Counted from the first letter of the stretch, positions 16,647 through 27,100 are shown. The stretch is 64,000 nucleotides of DNA from Clostridiaceae bacterium BL-3 (GCA_902809985.1 CADDXC010000001.1:2108001-2172000); one strand, 5' to 3'. A program made the numbers and translations. Notes: a model not told the origin generated them from the letters alone.

Positions 16647-17642
16647 CTAACACATCCTTTTATCATATTTAAGTTTTCCAATACAAAGTGTCATTCCACC
16701 TGACTTTATTTTTCCGGTAACCAGATCTGATCCAGTAAGTTCTACACAAGGCTCACACACAGCCCTTACCCCCACAGATTCTTCAACGAAATCACTGCCT
16801 TTATAATTGTTTTGTACGCTTTTTATCTCTTCTAAAGAAAATATCCTTACCTTACACTTAAAATACTGTGCTAACTCAATTATAGCCTTTTCTTGGGCCT
16901 TAATTTCTGCAGTAGCTATATATTTTATGGCTCTTTCATCTATATTATTATCTTCAAGTAGTTCTACAACTTTATCTATCATATCTGAAGGCTTAAAACC
17001 TTTTCTGCAGCCAATTCCAAGCACAATATTTTTTCTCACAAGTTTTAAAGTTCTAACACTCTCCATATTCAAATTTTTCTTATGAGTTATGCATAATATT
17101 CCCTGAACATTTCCCAATTGCAAACTGTATCCATAGGGAACGTCTATTAAATTATCTTCATCTACAAATCCAACTTTTTCGCCTTTTACTAAAAGCGCCG
17201 CTAAATATTTTGCATCCTTTAAACTGTCTATAACAAGATCATTATCTCTGGCCAAAACATCCGGTGCCTTGATCCCCATATTATCTGTAGCAGTAGTTAT
17301 CACCGGCACTGCCTTTAAAACATCCGCCAACTTTATCGTCAGTTCATTTGCCCCGCCTAGATGACCGCTTAAAAGGCTTATTGCAAATTTGCCTGAACTG
17401 TCTATTACAACTACCGCCGGATCCCTATCCTTTGATTCTATAAAAGGAGCTATTGCTCTTACCGCTATACCTGTAGAACTTATGAATACAATTTTCCTGT
17501 ATTTTGACATAACCATTTCAGTTATACTTTTCAAATTAAAACTGCAGTTGTTTTTTGAATAAAGATCTAGGGAAAAAACTTCTGCAAGTTTTGCAGCTAT
17601 TTTGCCTCCAGCATCTGTAACACTAATTACCGCTATCTTCAT
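16647..17642 (-). CDS. cbiG: Cobalt-precorrin-5A hydrolase
   Basis: CbiG opens the delta-lactone of cobalt-precorrin-5A and releases acetaldehyde, a step specific to the anaerobic route. The 331-residue protein has the N-terminal domain (VISVTDAGGKIAAKLA, then IVFISSTGIAVRAIAPFI, DPAVVVIDSSGKFAISLLSGHLGGANELT) and the C-terminal domain starting VLGIGCRKG. ATG 17642 has GAAAGGG ahead and overlaps the cbiF end by 20 bases, implying translational coupling. Confidence 0.94.
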   Translation of the reverse strand: MKIAVISVTDAGGKIAAKLAEVFSLDLYSKNNCSFNLKSITEMVMSKYRKIVFISSTGIAVRAIAPFIESKDRDPAVVVIDSSGKFAISLLSGHLGGANELTIKLADVLKAVPVITTATDNMGIKAPDVLARDNDLVIDSLKDAKYLAALLVKGEKVGFVDEDNLIDVPYGYSLQLGNVQGILCITHKKNLNMESVRTLKLVRKNIVLGIGCRKGFKPSDMIDKVVELLEDNNIDERAIKYIATAEIKAQEKAIIELAQYFKCKVRIFSLEEIKSVQNNYKGSDFVEESVGVRAVCEPCVELTGSDLVTGKIKSGGMTLCIGKLKYDKRMC

Positions 17643-18399
17643 TTTTTCCCTTTCTATACATATGTGTAAAGTTTTCATTATACAATAAACTGTTGTCATA
17701 TCTGCAGCTAATAAAATCTCCCACCAATATCTGTGCAGTTTTCGTTATATCTTCATTTTTTACCTTTTCTGCAATATCATCCAATGTCCCTATTACACAT
17801 TTTTCATCCTGCCAGGTAGCTTTTTGAATAACTGCTACAGGTACATTTCTTCCATAACCCTTTTTCAATTTTTCCACTACTTTGTCTATCATACTTACAG
17901 ATAAGAACAACGCCATAGAGCATCCTATAGATGCAAGTTTTTCTAAATTTTCGTTCTCAGGTACCGGCGTCCTGCCTCCTATTCTCGTAAGTATTACACT
18001 CTGACTGACATTTGGCAGAGTAAATTCACTTTTTATTGCAGCAGCCGCTGCTGTAAAAGAGCTTACTCCCGGTATTACTTCATATGGTATGTCAAGCTTA
18101 TTTAGTTCATCCATTTGCTCTTTTATAGCCCCATAGATGGTAGGATCTCCGGTATGTAATCGCACTATCTTTTTTCCCTTCCTGTAATATTTATCTATGG
18201 TTTCAATAACCTCTTTCAATGTCATGGAAGCAGAATTATAAATTTCCACATTATCTTTGCAATACTTCATATGTTCCCTGCTTACAAGAGATCCTGCATA
18301 TATCACCACATCTGCACCAGACAGTATATTTCTTCCCTTCACCGTTATCAGATCCACATCTCCAGGACCTGCTCCTATAAAGTAAACTTTATTGGTCAT
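17623..18399 (-). CDS. cbiF: Cobalt-precorrin-4 C11-methyltransferase
   Basis: This is a 258-residue tetrapyrrole methylase. VYFIGAGPGDVDLITVKG, VIYAGSLVS, RLHTGDPTIYGAIKEQ, IPGVSSFTAAAAAI and LTRIGGRTPVPE are diagnostic of CbiF/CobM, which methylates C11 before lactone opening by CbiG. GGAGGGATAGAT precedes the ATG. It overlaps cbiG and lies 13 bases after cbiL. Confidence 0.95.
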   Translation of the reverse strand: MTNKVYFIGAGPGDVDLITVKGRNILSGADVVIYAGSLVSREHMKYCKDNVEIYNSASMTLKEVIETIDKYYRKGKKIVRLHTGDPTIYGAIKEQMDELNKLDIPYEVIPGVSSFTAAAAAIKSEFTLPNVSQSVILTRIGGRTPVPENENLEKLASIGCSMALFLSVSMIDKVVEKLKKGYGRNVPVAVIQKATWQDEKCVIGTLDDIAEKVKNEDITKTAQILVGDFISCRYDNSLLYNENFTHMYRKGKNEDSGN

Positions 18400-18412
18400 A
18401 TCTATCCCTCCA

Positions 18413-19099
18413 TTATTTTCTCTGTGCTATTATAAGTGACATATAATCTCTGTTTTTCAGTATATCTTCCCTATTTCTCAATATCAGCTGTCCCTTCCTG
18501 CAGGCCCTTTTTACAAAAACATATTTGAAACCTTTTTGCTCTAGTCTATCCAAAACTTTTTCCTCATTCTTATATACTTTCATTATAACTACAAATTTTT
18601 CCTCTCCTATTTTATCCACCTGATTTGCGGGCAAAATAAGCACTCTCTCGTCGCCTATGACAATATTTTCACCTGCTAAGCTGGCAGCTGCACAAAAAGA
18701 TGTTATTCCCGGTACAGTTTCTGTATTATATCCTTTATTTTTTATATGGGTTAAAAGATATATATAAGTACTGTACACAAAAGGATCCCCTATGGTAAGA
18801 AATGCTACATTTTTTCCTTCTTTTAATTTTGACTCTATACTCTCAAAAGCCTCGAATACCTTTTTATTCTGATCTTTTCCGCCCATGGGAAAATGCTTTA
18901 TTATAACTTCTTTATGTTTATCTACAAAATTTCTGGCTGTGTCAAATGCTATGCTGCTTTCTCCCTCTCTGGCACAGGGAGCTACTATTACATCACATTT
19001 TTTTATGGTTCTCACAGCCTTTAGAGTAAGTAACTCTTCGTCCCCCGGCCCAACTCCTATTCCGTATAGAGTGCCCATAGGTGTATCTGTATTTTTCAT
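18413..19099 (-). CDS. cbiL: Cobalt-precorrin-2 C20-methyltransferase
   Basis: CbiL makes cobalt-precorrin-3. The 228-residue protein has YGIGVGPGDEELLTLKAV, VIVAPCAREGESSIA, the long-chain motif FPMGGKDQNKKVFEAFE, FLTIGDPFVYSTYIYLL and VPGITSFCAAASLAGE, all typical of CbiL/CobI. AAGGAG precedes the ATG. It follows cbiT in the operon. Confidence 0.95.
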   Translation of the reverse strand: MKNTDTPMGTLYGIGVGPGDEELLTLKAVRTIKKCDVIVAPCAREGESSIAFDTARNFVDKHKEVIIKHFPMGGKDQNKKVFEAFESIESKLKEGKNVAFLTIGDPFVYSTYIYLLTHIKNKGYNTETVPGITSFCAAASLAGENIVIGDERVLILPANQVDKIGEEKFVVIMKVYKNEEKVLDRLEQKGFKYVFVKRACRKGQLILRNREDILKNRDYMSLIIAQRK

Positions 19100-19162
19100 T
19101 TAACTCTCTACTCCTTTACATACAAAATTTGAGCTTTGAAATTTGGTATTTAAATAAAAAGT

Positions 19163-19726
19163 TTATGGCTTAATTGCAGTAACTATAAATATACTGTTGT
19201 TGGAAGTCATCATATAGCTTTTACCCCTGGTTTTGTTTATAGATACCTGTATACATTCCACCTGATACTTCATATCCTTAAGAGTGTTTAAAGCTCTATA
19301 CAAATTATCTAAAGTTATGAAATTCAGTACCATATTTGCCTGTGTTTTTAATTTTAAACTGTACTTCTTTATTATGTCCTCTATATTTCCACCGCTGCCT
19401 CCTATAAATACTGCATCAAATCCAGGACTTATATCTTCCTCCACCTCAAGAGCTTCCCCTTTTATAATAGTTAAATTATGTACGTCGAATTTTTTTCTAT
19501 TTTGCTCGATAAGGTCAATGGCTTCTTCATTTTTTTCAACAGCAAAAATTTCACCCTTACTGCATATTTTAGCCAGCTGTATACTTACAGAGCCAGTACC
19601 AGCTCCTATGTCCAGTACTCTTGAATCTTCTTTTATGCCCAATTTGGAAATACTTAATATTCTGATTTCCTCTTTTGTCATTGGACAGTTTCCTCTTATA
19701 AATTCATTATCGTTTATGTGTATCAT
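19163..19726 (-). CDS. cbiT: Cobalt-precorrin-6B C15-methyltransferase (decarboxylating)
   Basis: This 187-residue class I SAM methyltransferase has motif I VLDIGAGTGSVSIQLA, an acidic motif II end (FAVEKNEEA) and FDAVFIGGSGGNIEDI. It methylates C15 and removes the C12 acetate carboxyl. It is a separate protein here rather than fused to CbiE as in CobL. Its ATG lies inside the last codons of cbiE (20-base overlap), consistent with joint translation of the two halves. Confidence 0.94.
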   Translation of the reverse strand: MIHINDNEFIRGNCPMTKEEIRILSISKLGIKEDSRVLDIGAGTGSVSIQLAKICSKGEIFAVEKNEEAIDLIEQNRKKFDVHNLTIIKGEALEVEEDISPGFDAVFIGGSGGNIEDIIKKYSLKLKTQANMVLNFITLDNLYRALNTLKDMKYQVECIQVSINKTRGKSYMMTSNNSIFIVTAIKP

Positions 19727-20345
19727 AAGAACTCTCCCTTTTTTCTATTACAACTACAGAAAGTCCGGCAAATTTTTTACTTCTTATCTCTTCTACATTT
19801 CCCACAGTAATTTTTTCATCCTCGTAGGAAAGATTTTCCCCCACATACACTTTGGCTTCTATAGATTCTCTTTCCAGCACCCTACACATATAATCCGGTG
19901 AATGTATGCTATCCGTAAACCATACGGATATATGATTTTCTTTTACTATATTACAAAAATCTTCCCGTCTGCCGTGAAGGCTTCCTAAAAAAGCTCCCTG
20001 CCAGCTTAACTTTATTTTAGCCATCATATACTGAAAAGAGCTGATACCTGGAACAATTTCTATATTTCCCCGGTAATTTTTCTTTAAATATTCGGTTATT
20101 CCATAGTAAAGAGGATCTCCAGATGCCGCTACTGATATCTTTTCATATTCACTATGTTTTATAATATCTGTTATATCCTCTAATTTTTTAACCAATATCT
20201 TATGCTTGTCTATAAACTTCAAACTCTCCACAGCCCTTTGAAACCCAAGTATAACATCAGATTGTTCCATTATAGACACAGCCTTTGGAAGTACATATTC
20301 TTTATTTCCAGGTCCTATTCCAACTATAAAAACTTTTCCATTCAT
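19707..20345 (-). CDS. cbiE: Cobalt-precorrin-7 C5-methyltransferase
   Basis: This 212-residue tetrapyrrole methylase has VFIVGIGPGNKEYVLPKA, ILGFQRAVES, VAASGDPLYYGITEYL and VPGISSFQYMMAKIKLSWQGAFLGSLHGR, which is CbiE-specific. It methylates C5 and works with CbiT, whose gene overlaps it. The ATG at 20345 has GGTGG eight bases ahead; a GTG five codons earlier is possible. Confidence 0.94.
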   Translation of the reverse strand: MNGKVFIVGIGPGNKEYVLPKAVSIMEQSDVILGFQRAVESLKFIDKHKILVKKLEDITDIIKHSEYEKISVAASGDPLYYGITEYLKKNYRGNIEIVPGISSFQYMMAKIKLSWQGAFLGSLHGRREDFCNIVKENHISVWFTDSIHSPDYMCRVLERESIEAKVYVGENLSYEDEKITVGNVEEIRSKKFAGLSVVVIEKRESSYDTHKR

Positions 20346-20367
20346 TTTTATTCCACCCACTGTTGAA

Positions 20368-21447
20368 TTATTTTACACTACTATAAAGCACTCCTGCCTT
20401 CATGGAATACATTATAACATCTACACTAATTGAACCATAAGTATACTGTTCTATTCTATCTTTTATCTTCAATCCTATATTCTCGTACAGCCCTTCATAT
20501 CCTTTCCCCAGAAATTCTACAGCTCCCTCTGTAGTTTTCTGCTTATAAACCTCTCTTACAAGCTCTGTAGGTTCACCCATAAGGGCAAGTTCAAGAGCCA
20601 GTGTTTCAAGTCTCATGTCCGATACCCTGCTGTGGGTGTTGAAACATCCCGAAGCAACTTTACTGAGCTTTCCTATATGGCCTATCACAAGTACCTTCTT
20701 TATTTTTTTGTCCATACAGCAATTCAATGCAAACCCCACATAATTAGACATTATAACCATTTTGTCCTTATCCAGATTAAGCTTCAATGCCATATCTTCA
20801 CCCATACTTCCAAAAAGAAGAATCAAATCCTCACACCCCTGGGCAGCCTTCTGGCCTATCTCCAGCTTCACAGACTGCATTAAGGCCTCCCGGGACATTG
20901 GCACTACAATCCCAGTAGTTCCAAGTATCGAAATTCCTCCAACTATATTAAGCCTTGGATTAAAGGTTTTTTTAGCTATTTCCGCACCTTTTGGAACAAA
21001 AATTGTAACTTCCACGCCACAATCTTTCGGGAGTACCTCTTTTACCTCTTTTTCAATCATCTTTCTCGGTACTGGATTTATGGCATGTTCCCCTTTTTTT
21101 ACATAAAGTCCGTCTCCTTGAACCACACCAATTCCCTTCCCGGCTTTTAAAACATATCCATGAGGAATTCTCTTAACTTTTGCCCATATTTCCATGCCGT
21201 TGGTTACATCAATATCGTCTCCTCCATCTTTCAGCACACAGCACTTTACGCAATCCTTTCCCTGAACTGTTTTATAAACAGGTATCAAGAGTTCAACTCC
21301 CATAGGAGTGTCTATTTTTATTTTCTCAAGTTTCCTGCCAAAACACAGCATGGTCACTGCCGCCTTTGCCGCAGCTGCTGCACAGGAACCTGTAGTATAC
21401 CCGCATCTCAATTTCTTTCCATTGTGATTTACATACATGTCCAGCAC
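20368..21447 (-). CDS. cbiD: Cobalt-precorrin-5B C1-methyltransferase
   Basis: CbiD is a 359-residue enzyme unique to the anaerobic route, methylating C1 after acetaldehyde loss. [15 protein letters not shown] near the N-terminus, [27 protein letters not shown] sequence and [20 protein letters not shown] are hallmark motifs. The start is GTG 21447 with GAGGTGATAAGTT ahead. It lies 20 bases after cbiC. Confidence 0.95.
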   Translation of the reverse strand: MLDMYVNHNGKKLRCGYTTGSCAAAAAKAAVTMLCFGRKLEKIKIDTPMGVELLIPVYKTVQGKDCVKCCVLKDGGDDIDVTNGMEIWAKVKRIPHGYVLKAGKGIGVVQGDGLYVKKGEHAINPVPRKMIEKEVKEVLPKDCGVEVTIFVPKGAEIAKKTFNPRLNIVGGISILGTTGIVVPMSREALMQSVKLEIGQKAAQGCEDLILLFGSMGEDMALKLNLDKDKMVIMSNYVGFALNCCMDKKIKKVLVIGHIGKLSKVASGCFNTHSRVSDMRLETLALELALMGEPTELVREVYKQKTTEGAVEFLGKGYEGLYENIGLKIKDRIEQYTYGSISVDVIMYSMKAGVLYSSVK

Positions 21448-21466
21448 AACTTATCACCTCAAAACA

Positions 21467-22087
21467 TCATCTGGTTATCATATACATAAGAGAATTTACT
21501 ATTGCCGCTGCTATATTACTTCCGCCTTTTCTCCCTCTTATAGTTATCATAGGTATATCCAGCTTTTCAATTTCCCTTTTGGATTCTTCTGCTCCCACAA
21601 AGCCTACAGGAGCTCCTACTATAAACTTAGGCCTGGCTTTCCCTTTAAGTACAAGTTCCTTTAATTTAAATAGTGCTGTAGGAGCATTCCCAAATACAAA
21701 AAATTCCACCCCTTCTTCAACTGCTTTTTCTACCGCGGCCATTGAGCGAGTTATTCTATTAGTCCTGGCTATTTCTGCTATTTCATCCCTGTTTACAAAG
21801 CATTCAACTCTACAGTGGAGCTTATTTACCACCTTTTTATTTATACCTGCTGCTGCCATATTTGTATCAGTATATATAATTGTCCCTTTCTTCAAAAGCT
21901 GGAGTGCACTGTCTATAGCTCCCTGTCTTATATATATTATGTCTTTATACTGGGTGTCTCCCGTAGTATGTATTACCCTTTTTACTACATAAAGCTCCTT
22001 TTCTGAAAAACTATGTTCTCCCATCTCCTGCTCTATTATTTCAAAGCTCCTCTTTTCTATATACATAGGTGACTTTATATAATCCAT
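21467..22087 (-). CDS. cbiC: Cobalt-precorrin-8 methylmutase
   Basis: CbiC moves the C11 methyl to C12, giving cobyrinic acid. The 206-residue protein has VKRVIHTTGDTQYKD with the catalytic His, IYTDTNMAAAGINK, and the C-terminal FIVGAPVGFVGAEESKREI and TIRGRKGGSNIAAAIVN. The start codon comes four bases after the cobT stop. Confidence 0.95.
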   Translation of the reverse strand: MDYIKSPMYIEKRSFEIIEQEMGEHSFSEKELYVVKRVIHTTGDTQYKDIIYIRQGAIDSALQLLKKGTIIYTDTNMAAAGINKKVVNKLHCRVECFVNRDEIAEIARTNRITRSMAAVEKAVEEGVEFFVFGNAPTALFKLKELVLKGKARPKFIVGAPVGFVGAEESKREIEKLDIPMITIRGRKGGSNIAAAIVNSLMYMITR

Positions 22088-22089
22088 GA

Positions 22090-23196
22090 CTATACATTCT
22101 CCATTCCTGCAGAAGTTGGTTGCTCATCTTTTCTAATATCCACAAGAACCGTACCATCTACATTGGCTTCTGAAAAACTTCCCATATTATCCATAACATA
22201 AAGTGCCGCTTCTATTATTCCAAAAGCCATAGGGCATCCTGAACCTTCTCCAAGCCTCATCCCCAAATTGAGCATAGGAGTTAACCCCAATTCCTCCATT
22301 ACATATTTGACTGCAGGTTCCGCCGAAAGATGAGAGGCAAATAAATAATCCACTACCTTATTGTTCAACCTGAAAGCACAGAGGGCAGCTACTGAAGATA
22401 TAAAGCCGTCAATTACGATTGGGACCCTGTTTTTGGCAGCCCCTAAAAAACAGCCGCATATACCTGCTATATCAAAGCCTCCCACCTTTGACATTGTATC
22501 AATTGGATCATCGGAATCTGGCTTATTTATGTCAATAGCACGCTGCACTGCCTTCTTTTTAGCATCAAACTGACGGTCTGTAACCCCTGAACCCTTTCCA
22601 ACTGATATATCCACAGGAAGATCTCTAAGTACACTTAAAACCGCAGAACTTGTAGCGGTATTGCACACGCCCATCTCACCCGTACCAAACATATCATAGC
22701 CCTTTTTTACAAGTTCATCCACTATTTCAATTCCAACCTCAATGGCCTTTACACACTCTTCTCTGGTCATAGCCGGCTCCACAGTCATATCCTTAGTTCC
22801 ATAAGCCACTTTTCTATTTATAATTCCAGGATCCTTAAAATCATAATCTACACCGATATCCACTACAGTTCTGTCAGATTTAAAAAAATCCCCAAGTACA
22901 CACACACCTGTTATACCTCTTACAAAATTTTTAGTAATAGTTACTGTAAGTTCCTTAGGGCAGCTGCTCAAATTTTCATTCCAGATCCCATTATCTGAGC
23001 ACATTATAACTATGTTTTTCTTATGGATCCTATTGTGGGTTTTCCCCGTTATTCCAGCCATTTTAGCTATTATTTTTTCCAATTCCCCAAGACTTCCTAT
23101 TGGCTTCGCAAGATCGTCTATAGATACCCAGGCTTTTTTCACAGCCTCTTCATTCTTTCCCTCTATGGCGCTTAAGGTTTTCTTCAATAATTCCAA
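22090..23196 (-). CDS. cobT: Nicotinate-nucleotide:dimethylbenzimidazole phosphoribosyltransferase
   Basis: CobT activates the lower-ligand base for the nucleotide loop. The roughly 368-residue protein has LAKPIGSLGELEKI, VIMCSDNGIWNE, DIGVDYDF, the GTGEMGVCNTATSSAVLS segment and LGMRLGEGSGCPMAF, whose Glu is the catalytic base in Salmonella CobT. TTG 23196 has GGAGG nine bases ahead; GTG 23205 is also in frame. The lower-ligand base it uses cannot be read from sequence, and no bzaABCDE-type genes are seen. Confidence 0.94.
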   Translation of the reverse strand: MELLKKTLSAIEGKNEEAVKKAWVSIDDLAKPIGSLGELEKIIAKMAGITGKTHNRIHKKNIVIMCSDNGIWNENLSSCPKELTVTITKNFVRGITGVCVLGDFFKSDRTVVDIGVDYDFKDPGIINRKVAYGTKDMTVEPAMTREECVKAIEVGIEIVDELVKKGYDMFGTGEMGVCNTATSSAVLSVLRDLPVDISVGKGSGVTDRQFDAKKKAVQRAIDINKPDSDDPIDTMSKVGGFDIAGICGCFLGAAKNRVPIVIDGFISSVAALCAFRLNNKVVDYLFASHLSAEPAVKYVMEELGLTPMLNLGMRLGEGSGCPMAFGIIEAALYVMDNMGSFSEANVDGTVLVDIRKDEQPTSAGMENV

Positions 23197-23210
23197 TAAT
23201 ATCACCCTCC

Positions 23211-24545
23211 TTATTTTTTGACTCCCCTCAAAATTTCCTCAATCATATTCAAATTTCCAAAGAAATGGACATGGGCATAGGCTCCCAAAGTATTTTTATT
23301 TACATACCCACAGTTCCACTGTTTTATCTGCCCGCTATAAATGTCTTTAGTAAGCGTATAGATCTTTTTTTCATTTGATTCAATATAGGATTTATGAAAC
23401 TCATGACAATTTATCTTTAATTTTAAGGGCAAAATACTGTTTTCTTCAGTCACTTCAATCTGGGCATATCCAAAATGCTGCAGTTCTGAAGTCATATACG
23501 TATTCCCTTTAAAAAATCCCACTGTATCAAAAATATGACCTTTCTCCATTCCTTCAATACTTTCCGTCAAATACATAAGTCCTCCACATTCAGCGTAACA
23601 ATTAAGACCTGATTTCAAATATTTATTTACACTTTCCAGCATGGATCTATTAGCACTTAATTCTTCTACAAAAACCTCCGGGTAGCCACCTCCTATATAC
23701 AAAAAATCTATATCTTCAGGCAGATATTTATCCTTAAGAGGGCTGAAAAATATAACTTCTCCACATTCCTCAAGAAGTTCTATGTTTTCCTTGTAATAAA
23801 AACTAAAGGCTTTATCATAAGCTACTGCTGTCTTTATCCCCCTATTTTGAAGATGGTATTCATCCTTGAAATCAGGGCTCTCCTTAAAAAACTTCAGAAG
23901 CATGTTCATATTTACATTTTTCAGAACAAGTTCGCTGCACAACTCTATTTTTTCATTTAGATCTTCTATCTCCCTGCTTTGAACCAATCCCAGATGCCTA
24001 CTCTCTAGAGAAAGTCTTTCATCTTTTGGCACATATCCGAAGACCTTCAAATTGCAATTTTTCTCTACAGCAGCTTTTAAAAGCCTGTAATAACTCTCAT
24101 TTACATTGTTAAAAATGATTCCACATACATTTACATTTTCAAAATTGACTATCCCATTTATCTCAGCACACAGAGTGGTACTTTGAGATTTAGGACTTAT
24201 AATTAAAATTACAGGTAAATCCAATACTTTAGCTATATGTGCTGTAGAATATCTACTGTCTATTCCCTTGCCATCGTAAAGTCCCATAACCCCTTCAATT
24301 ATACCCAAATCTCCCCTACCCCTGCTAAAAGACGCCTTTACCCCATTTTCTCCCATAAGGTAGATATCTAGATTTCTAGAAGCCGTTCCAGTTACACTTT
24401 TATGAAATGCAGGATCTATATAATCAGGTCCCACTTTATATCCCTGAACCTTATATCCACTTCTTATAAGAGCTTTCATAATTCCAAGAGTCACTGTAGT
24501 CTTCCCTCCACCGCTGCTATCTGAAGATATAATAATACTTTTCAA
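23211..24545 (-). CDS. cbiA: Cobyrinate a,c-diamide synthase
   Basis: CbiA amidates the a and c carboxylates of cobyrinate using Gln and ATP. The 444-residue protein has an ATP-binding N-terminal domain (SDSSGGGKTTVTLGIM, YKVGPDYIDPAFH, VEGVMGLYDG) and a class I glutaminase-like C-terminal domain with nucleophile Cys in YAECGGLMYL and a His in HFGYAQIE. TTG 24545 is preceded by AGAGG. It is located between hemB and cobT. Confidence 0.95.
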   Translation of the reverse strand: MKSIIISSDSSGGGKTTVTLGIMKALIRSGYKVQGYKVGPDYIDPAFHKSVTGTASRNLDIYLMGENGVKASFSRGRGDLGIIEGVMGLYDGKGIDSRYSTAHIAKVLDLPVILIISPKSQSTTLCAEINGIVNFENVNVCGIIFNNVNESYYRLLKAAVEKNCNLKVFGYVPKDERLSLESRHLGLVQSREIEDLNEKIELCSELVLKNVNMNMLLKFFKESPDFKDEYHLQNRGIKTAVAYDKAFSFYYKENIELLEECGEVIFFSPLKDKYLPEDIDFLYIGGGYPEVFVEELSANRSMLESVNKYLKSGLNCYAECGGLMYLTESIEGMEKGHIFDTVGFFKGNTYMTSELQHFGYAQIEVTEENSILPLKLKINCHEFHKSYIESNEKKIYTLTKDIYSGQIKQWNCGYVNKNTLGAYAHVHFFGNLNMIEEILRGVKK

Positions 24546-24593
24546 AATAACCTCTACCTTTCCCAGCTCAATTCCATTTTAAACTTATATACC

Positions 24594-25565
24594 CTAATTT
24601 TCTTCCTTTATCCACCTGCATATGTCCATGGCATAATAGGTAATTATCATGCCTGCCCCAGCTCTTTTCATACAGGTGAGCATTTCCTTCACTATAGATT
24701 TTTCATTTATAAGACCCGCTTTAGCTGCTGCCTTGACCATTGCAAATTCTCCACTTACATTATAAGTTGCTATAGGCACATCAAATCTTTCTCTTGCAAG
24801 CTTAACTACATCTAAATAGGCCATGGCCGGCTTTACCATTATTATATCTGCTCCCTCTTTTATATCATCTTCTATTTCCAGCATAGCTTCTCTTATATTT
24901 CCGGGATCCATCTGATATGACTTCCTATTTCCGAATTTAGGGGATGAATTGGCAGCTTCTCTAAAGGGTCCATAAAATGCGGAACAGTATTTAGCACTGT
25001 AAGCCATTATGCCCACATCCTTGAATCCATTTTCGTCCAAAGTATTTCTAATAGCTCCCACTCTTCCATCCATCATATCAGAAGGAGCCACCATATCAGC
25101 TCCAGCTGCAGCGTGGGACAAAGCTATTTTTGCAATATATTTTATAGTTTTATCATTATCAACTTCATGCCCATTTAATATCCCGCAGTGACCGTGACTG
25201 GTGTATTCACACATGCACACATCAGTAATTACAAAAAGTTCTGGATTCAATTCCTTAAGTTTCCTGATAGCTCTTTGAACTATTCCATTTTCCTCAAAAG
25301 CCGAGGTGCCAACTTCATCTTTATATCCTGGAATTCCAAATAAAATTACACTCTTTACCCCAGCATCTTTAAGCTCATCTACAATATCATGAAGCATGTC
25401 TACAGAATAATGATAATTGTTTTCCAAAGAAGATATTTCCCTTTTGATATTTTCTCCCTCCACCACAAACAGCGGATAGATAAAGTCCTGCCTGTTAAGG
25501 GCTGTTTCCCTTACCATATCCCGTATAACTTGATTTTTTCTAAGTCTTCTGTGTCTTGTAAACAT
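24594..25565 (-). CDS. hemB: Porphobilinogen synthase (delta-aminolevulinate dehydratase)
   Basis: HemB condenses two ALA molecules to porphobilinogen. The 323-residue protein carries the Schiff-base lysines in [14 protein letters not shown] and [10 protein letters not shown]. Its metal loop [13 protein letters not shown] has three Cys, indicating the zinc-dependent type. It lies within the B12 operon, so uroporphyrinogen supply is placed under the cobalamin riboswitch. AAAGG precedes the ATG. Confidence 0.95.
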   Translation of the reverse strand: MFTRHRRLRKNQVIRDMVRETALNRQDFIYPLFVVEGENIKREISSLENNYHYSVDMLHDIVDELKDAGVKSVILFGIPGYKDEVGTSAFEENGIVQRAIRKLKELNPELFVITDVCMCEYTSHGHCGILNGHEVDNDKTIKYIAKIALSHAAAGADMVAPSDMMDGRVGAIRNTLDENGFKDVGIMAYSAKYCSAFYGPFREAANSSPKFGNRKSYQMDPGNIREAMLEIEDDIKEGADIIMVKPAMAYLDVVKLARERFDVPIATYNVSGEFAMVKAAAKAGLINEKSIVKEMLTCMKRAGAGMIITYYAMDICRWIKEEN

Positions 25566-25594
25566 CTCTATTACTACCTTTCCTTATTTTATAT

Positions 25595-27088
25595 TTAGAT
25601 ATCACTGTGAATCGTGCACTGTGAATTGTGCATTGTGTAAACAATAGTATCTATAACACCTTTTGTAGTGTACTCCTGAGACATATGATAATATATATCA
25701 TGTTTTTCTAATTCCTTTCCAGTTATAGGACCTATAGCTACCACTTTTTTCTGCCTTATAGCTTCAATTCCAACAAGACATATCATATTTTTGACTGTGG
25801 TAGGGCTTGTAAATACCACTATATCCACATTATCAAAACATTCTCCATGAGGTAATTTGCCCAATACAGTCTCATAAGTATAACATTCATCCACGATACA
25901 TCCTTCTTTCCGCAGGGTTTCTGCCAGATAAGGCCTTGAATTTTTAGATCTCGGAATAAATATCTTGTCTCCCTTTTTTATAAAACTTTTCATTTTGTCG
26001 TGGAGGCTTTCAGCTACAAATTTTTCTGCCACCATTTCCGGTATAATTCCCCTCTGCTTTATAGCTTTTTCTGTAGCAGGACCTATTGCCGTAAACTTTC
26101 CTTTTATCTTTCTAATATCGTAGTTTTCACTTAAAAGCCTGTCAAAGAAACTATTTACTCCATTTACACTGGTAAACACAATATAATCATAGTCCGAAAG
26201 CCTGTTTATATATTTTTTAATATTTTCTGAAGTATACTTTATTTCAATAGAATGTATTTCAGTAACTTCTGCTCCCAGGTCCAGTAACTTTTGTCGCATT
26301 ACCCTTGACTGTGTTTTGGATCTGGCTATACAGACATTCCTCCCAAAAAGTGGCTTTTTTTCATACCAGTTCAGCTGTTCACTAAACCCGACCACTTCCC
26401 CTATTACTATTATACAGGGAGAGGACAATGAAGCCTTGCTGGCCTTTTCGCATATATCATTAAGCTGTCCTACAATCTTTTTTTGTTTTGCAGTAGTTCC
26501 ATTCATTACTACTGCACAAGGTGTATTTTCCCTCATTCCATTTCTCATCAAATTGCCGCATATTATACTTAAATTTTTAAAGCCCATCAGGAAAATCAAA
26601 GTACCACCTATTCTGGCTGCAGCATTCCAATCTATTTTCAATTTATCTGCAGTTTTCCCTGTAAACACATGAAAACTTTGAGCTATTTTTCTATGGGTTA
26701 CAGGTATACCTGCATAATTCAGCACAGAAATAGGTGATGTAATTCCCGGAATAACCTCAAATTCAATACCTTCTTTCAAAAGAGCAAGAGCTTCTTCTCC
26801 TCCTCTTCCAAATATATAAGGATCTCCCCCTTTAATTCTTCCTACAATATGACCCTCTTTTGCCAGTTTAATTAACATTGCATTTATCTCATCCTGACTT
26901 TTATAATGACAACCTGGTTCTTTTCCACAATAATATATTTTACAGTGATCATTCAAATATTTTAAAACTCCGGTACCTGCCAATCTATCATACATTACTA
27001 CAGTACATTCTCTAAGTTTCCTCACGGCTTTTAAAGTTATAAGTTCCTCATCACCAGGACCTGCACCTATAAGATAAACTTTACCCAT
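25595..27088 (-). CDS. cobA-hemD: Fused uroporphyrinogen-III C-methyltransferase / uroporphyrinogen-III synthase
   Basis: This roughly 497-residue bifunctional protein joins CobA (residues about 1-245: VYLIGAGPGDEELITLKA, VMYDRLAG, GGDPYIFGRGGEEA, IPGITSPISVLNYAGIPVTHR) to HemD (about 250-490: FTSVNGVNSFF, AIGPATEKAIKQRG, FTSPTTVKNM). The HemD half closes the uroporphyrinogen III ring and the CobA half adds methyls at C2 and C7 to give precorrin-2. ATG 27088 has GGGAGG six bases ahead. The last about 13 residues (TMHNSQCTIHSDI) are encoded by a copy of the dispersed repeat and look like a non-native tail. Confidence 0.94.
   Translation of the reverse strand: MGKVYLIGAGPGDEELITLKAVRKLRECTVVMYDRLAGTGVLKYLNDHCKIYYCGKEPGCHYKSQDEINAMLIKLAKEGHIVGRIKGGDPYIFGRGGEEALALLKEGIEFEVIPGITSPISVLNYAGIPVTHRKIAQSFHVFTGKTADKLKIDWNAAARIGGTLIFLMGFKNLSIICGNLMRNGMRENTPCAVVMNGTTAKQKKIVGQLNDICEKASKASLSSPCIIVIGEVVGFSEQLNWYEKKPLFGRNVCIARSKTQSRVMRQKLLDLGAEVTEIHSIEIKYTSENIKKYINRLSDYDYIVFTSVNGVNSFFDRLLSENYDIRKIKGKFTAIGPATEKAIKQRGIIPEMVAEKFVAESLHDKMKSFIKKGDKIFIPRSKNSRPYLAETLRKEGCIVDECYTYETVLGKLPHGECFDNVDIVVFTSPTTVKNMICLVGIEAIRQKKVVAIGPITGKELEKHDIYYHMSQEYTTKGVIDTIVYTMHNSQCTIHSDI
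25600..25640. repeat. Dispersed repeat, copy 2, within the 3' end of cobA-hemD
   Basis: The minus strand reads TACACAATGCACAATTCACA followed by GTGCACGATTCACAGTGA. It shares ACAATGCACAATTCA with copy 1 and supplies the final codons and region around the stop of cobA-hemD. Confidence 0.65.
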
Positions 27089-27100
27089 ATGCAACCTCCC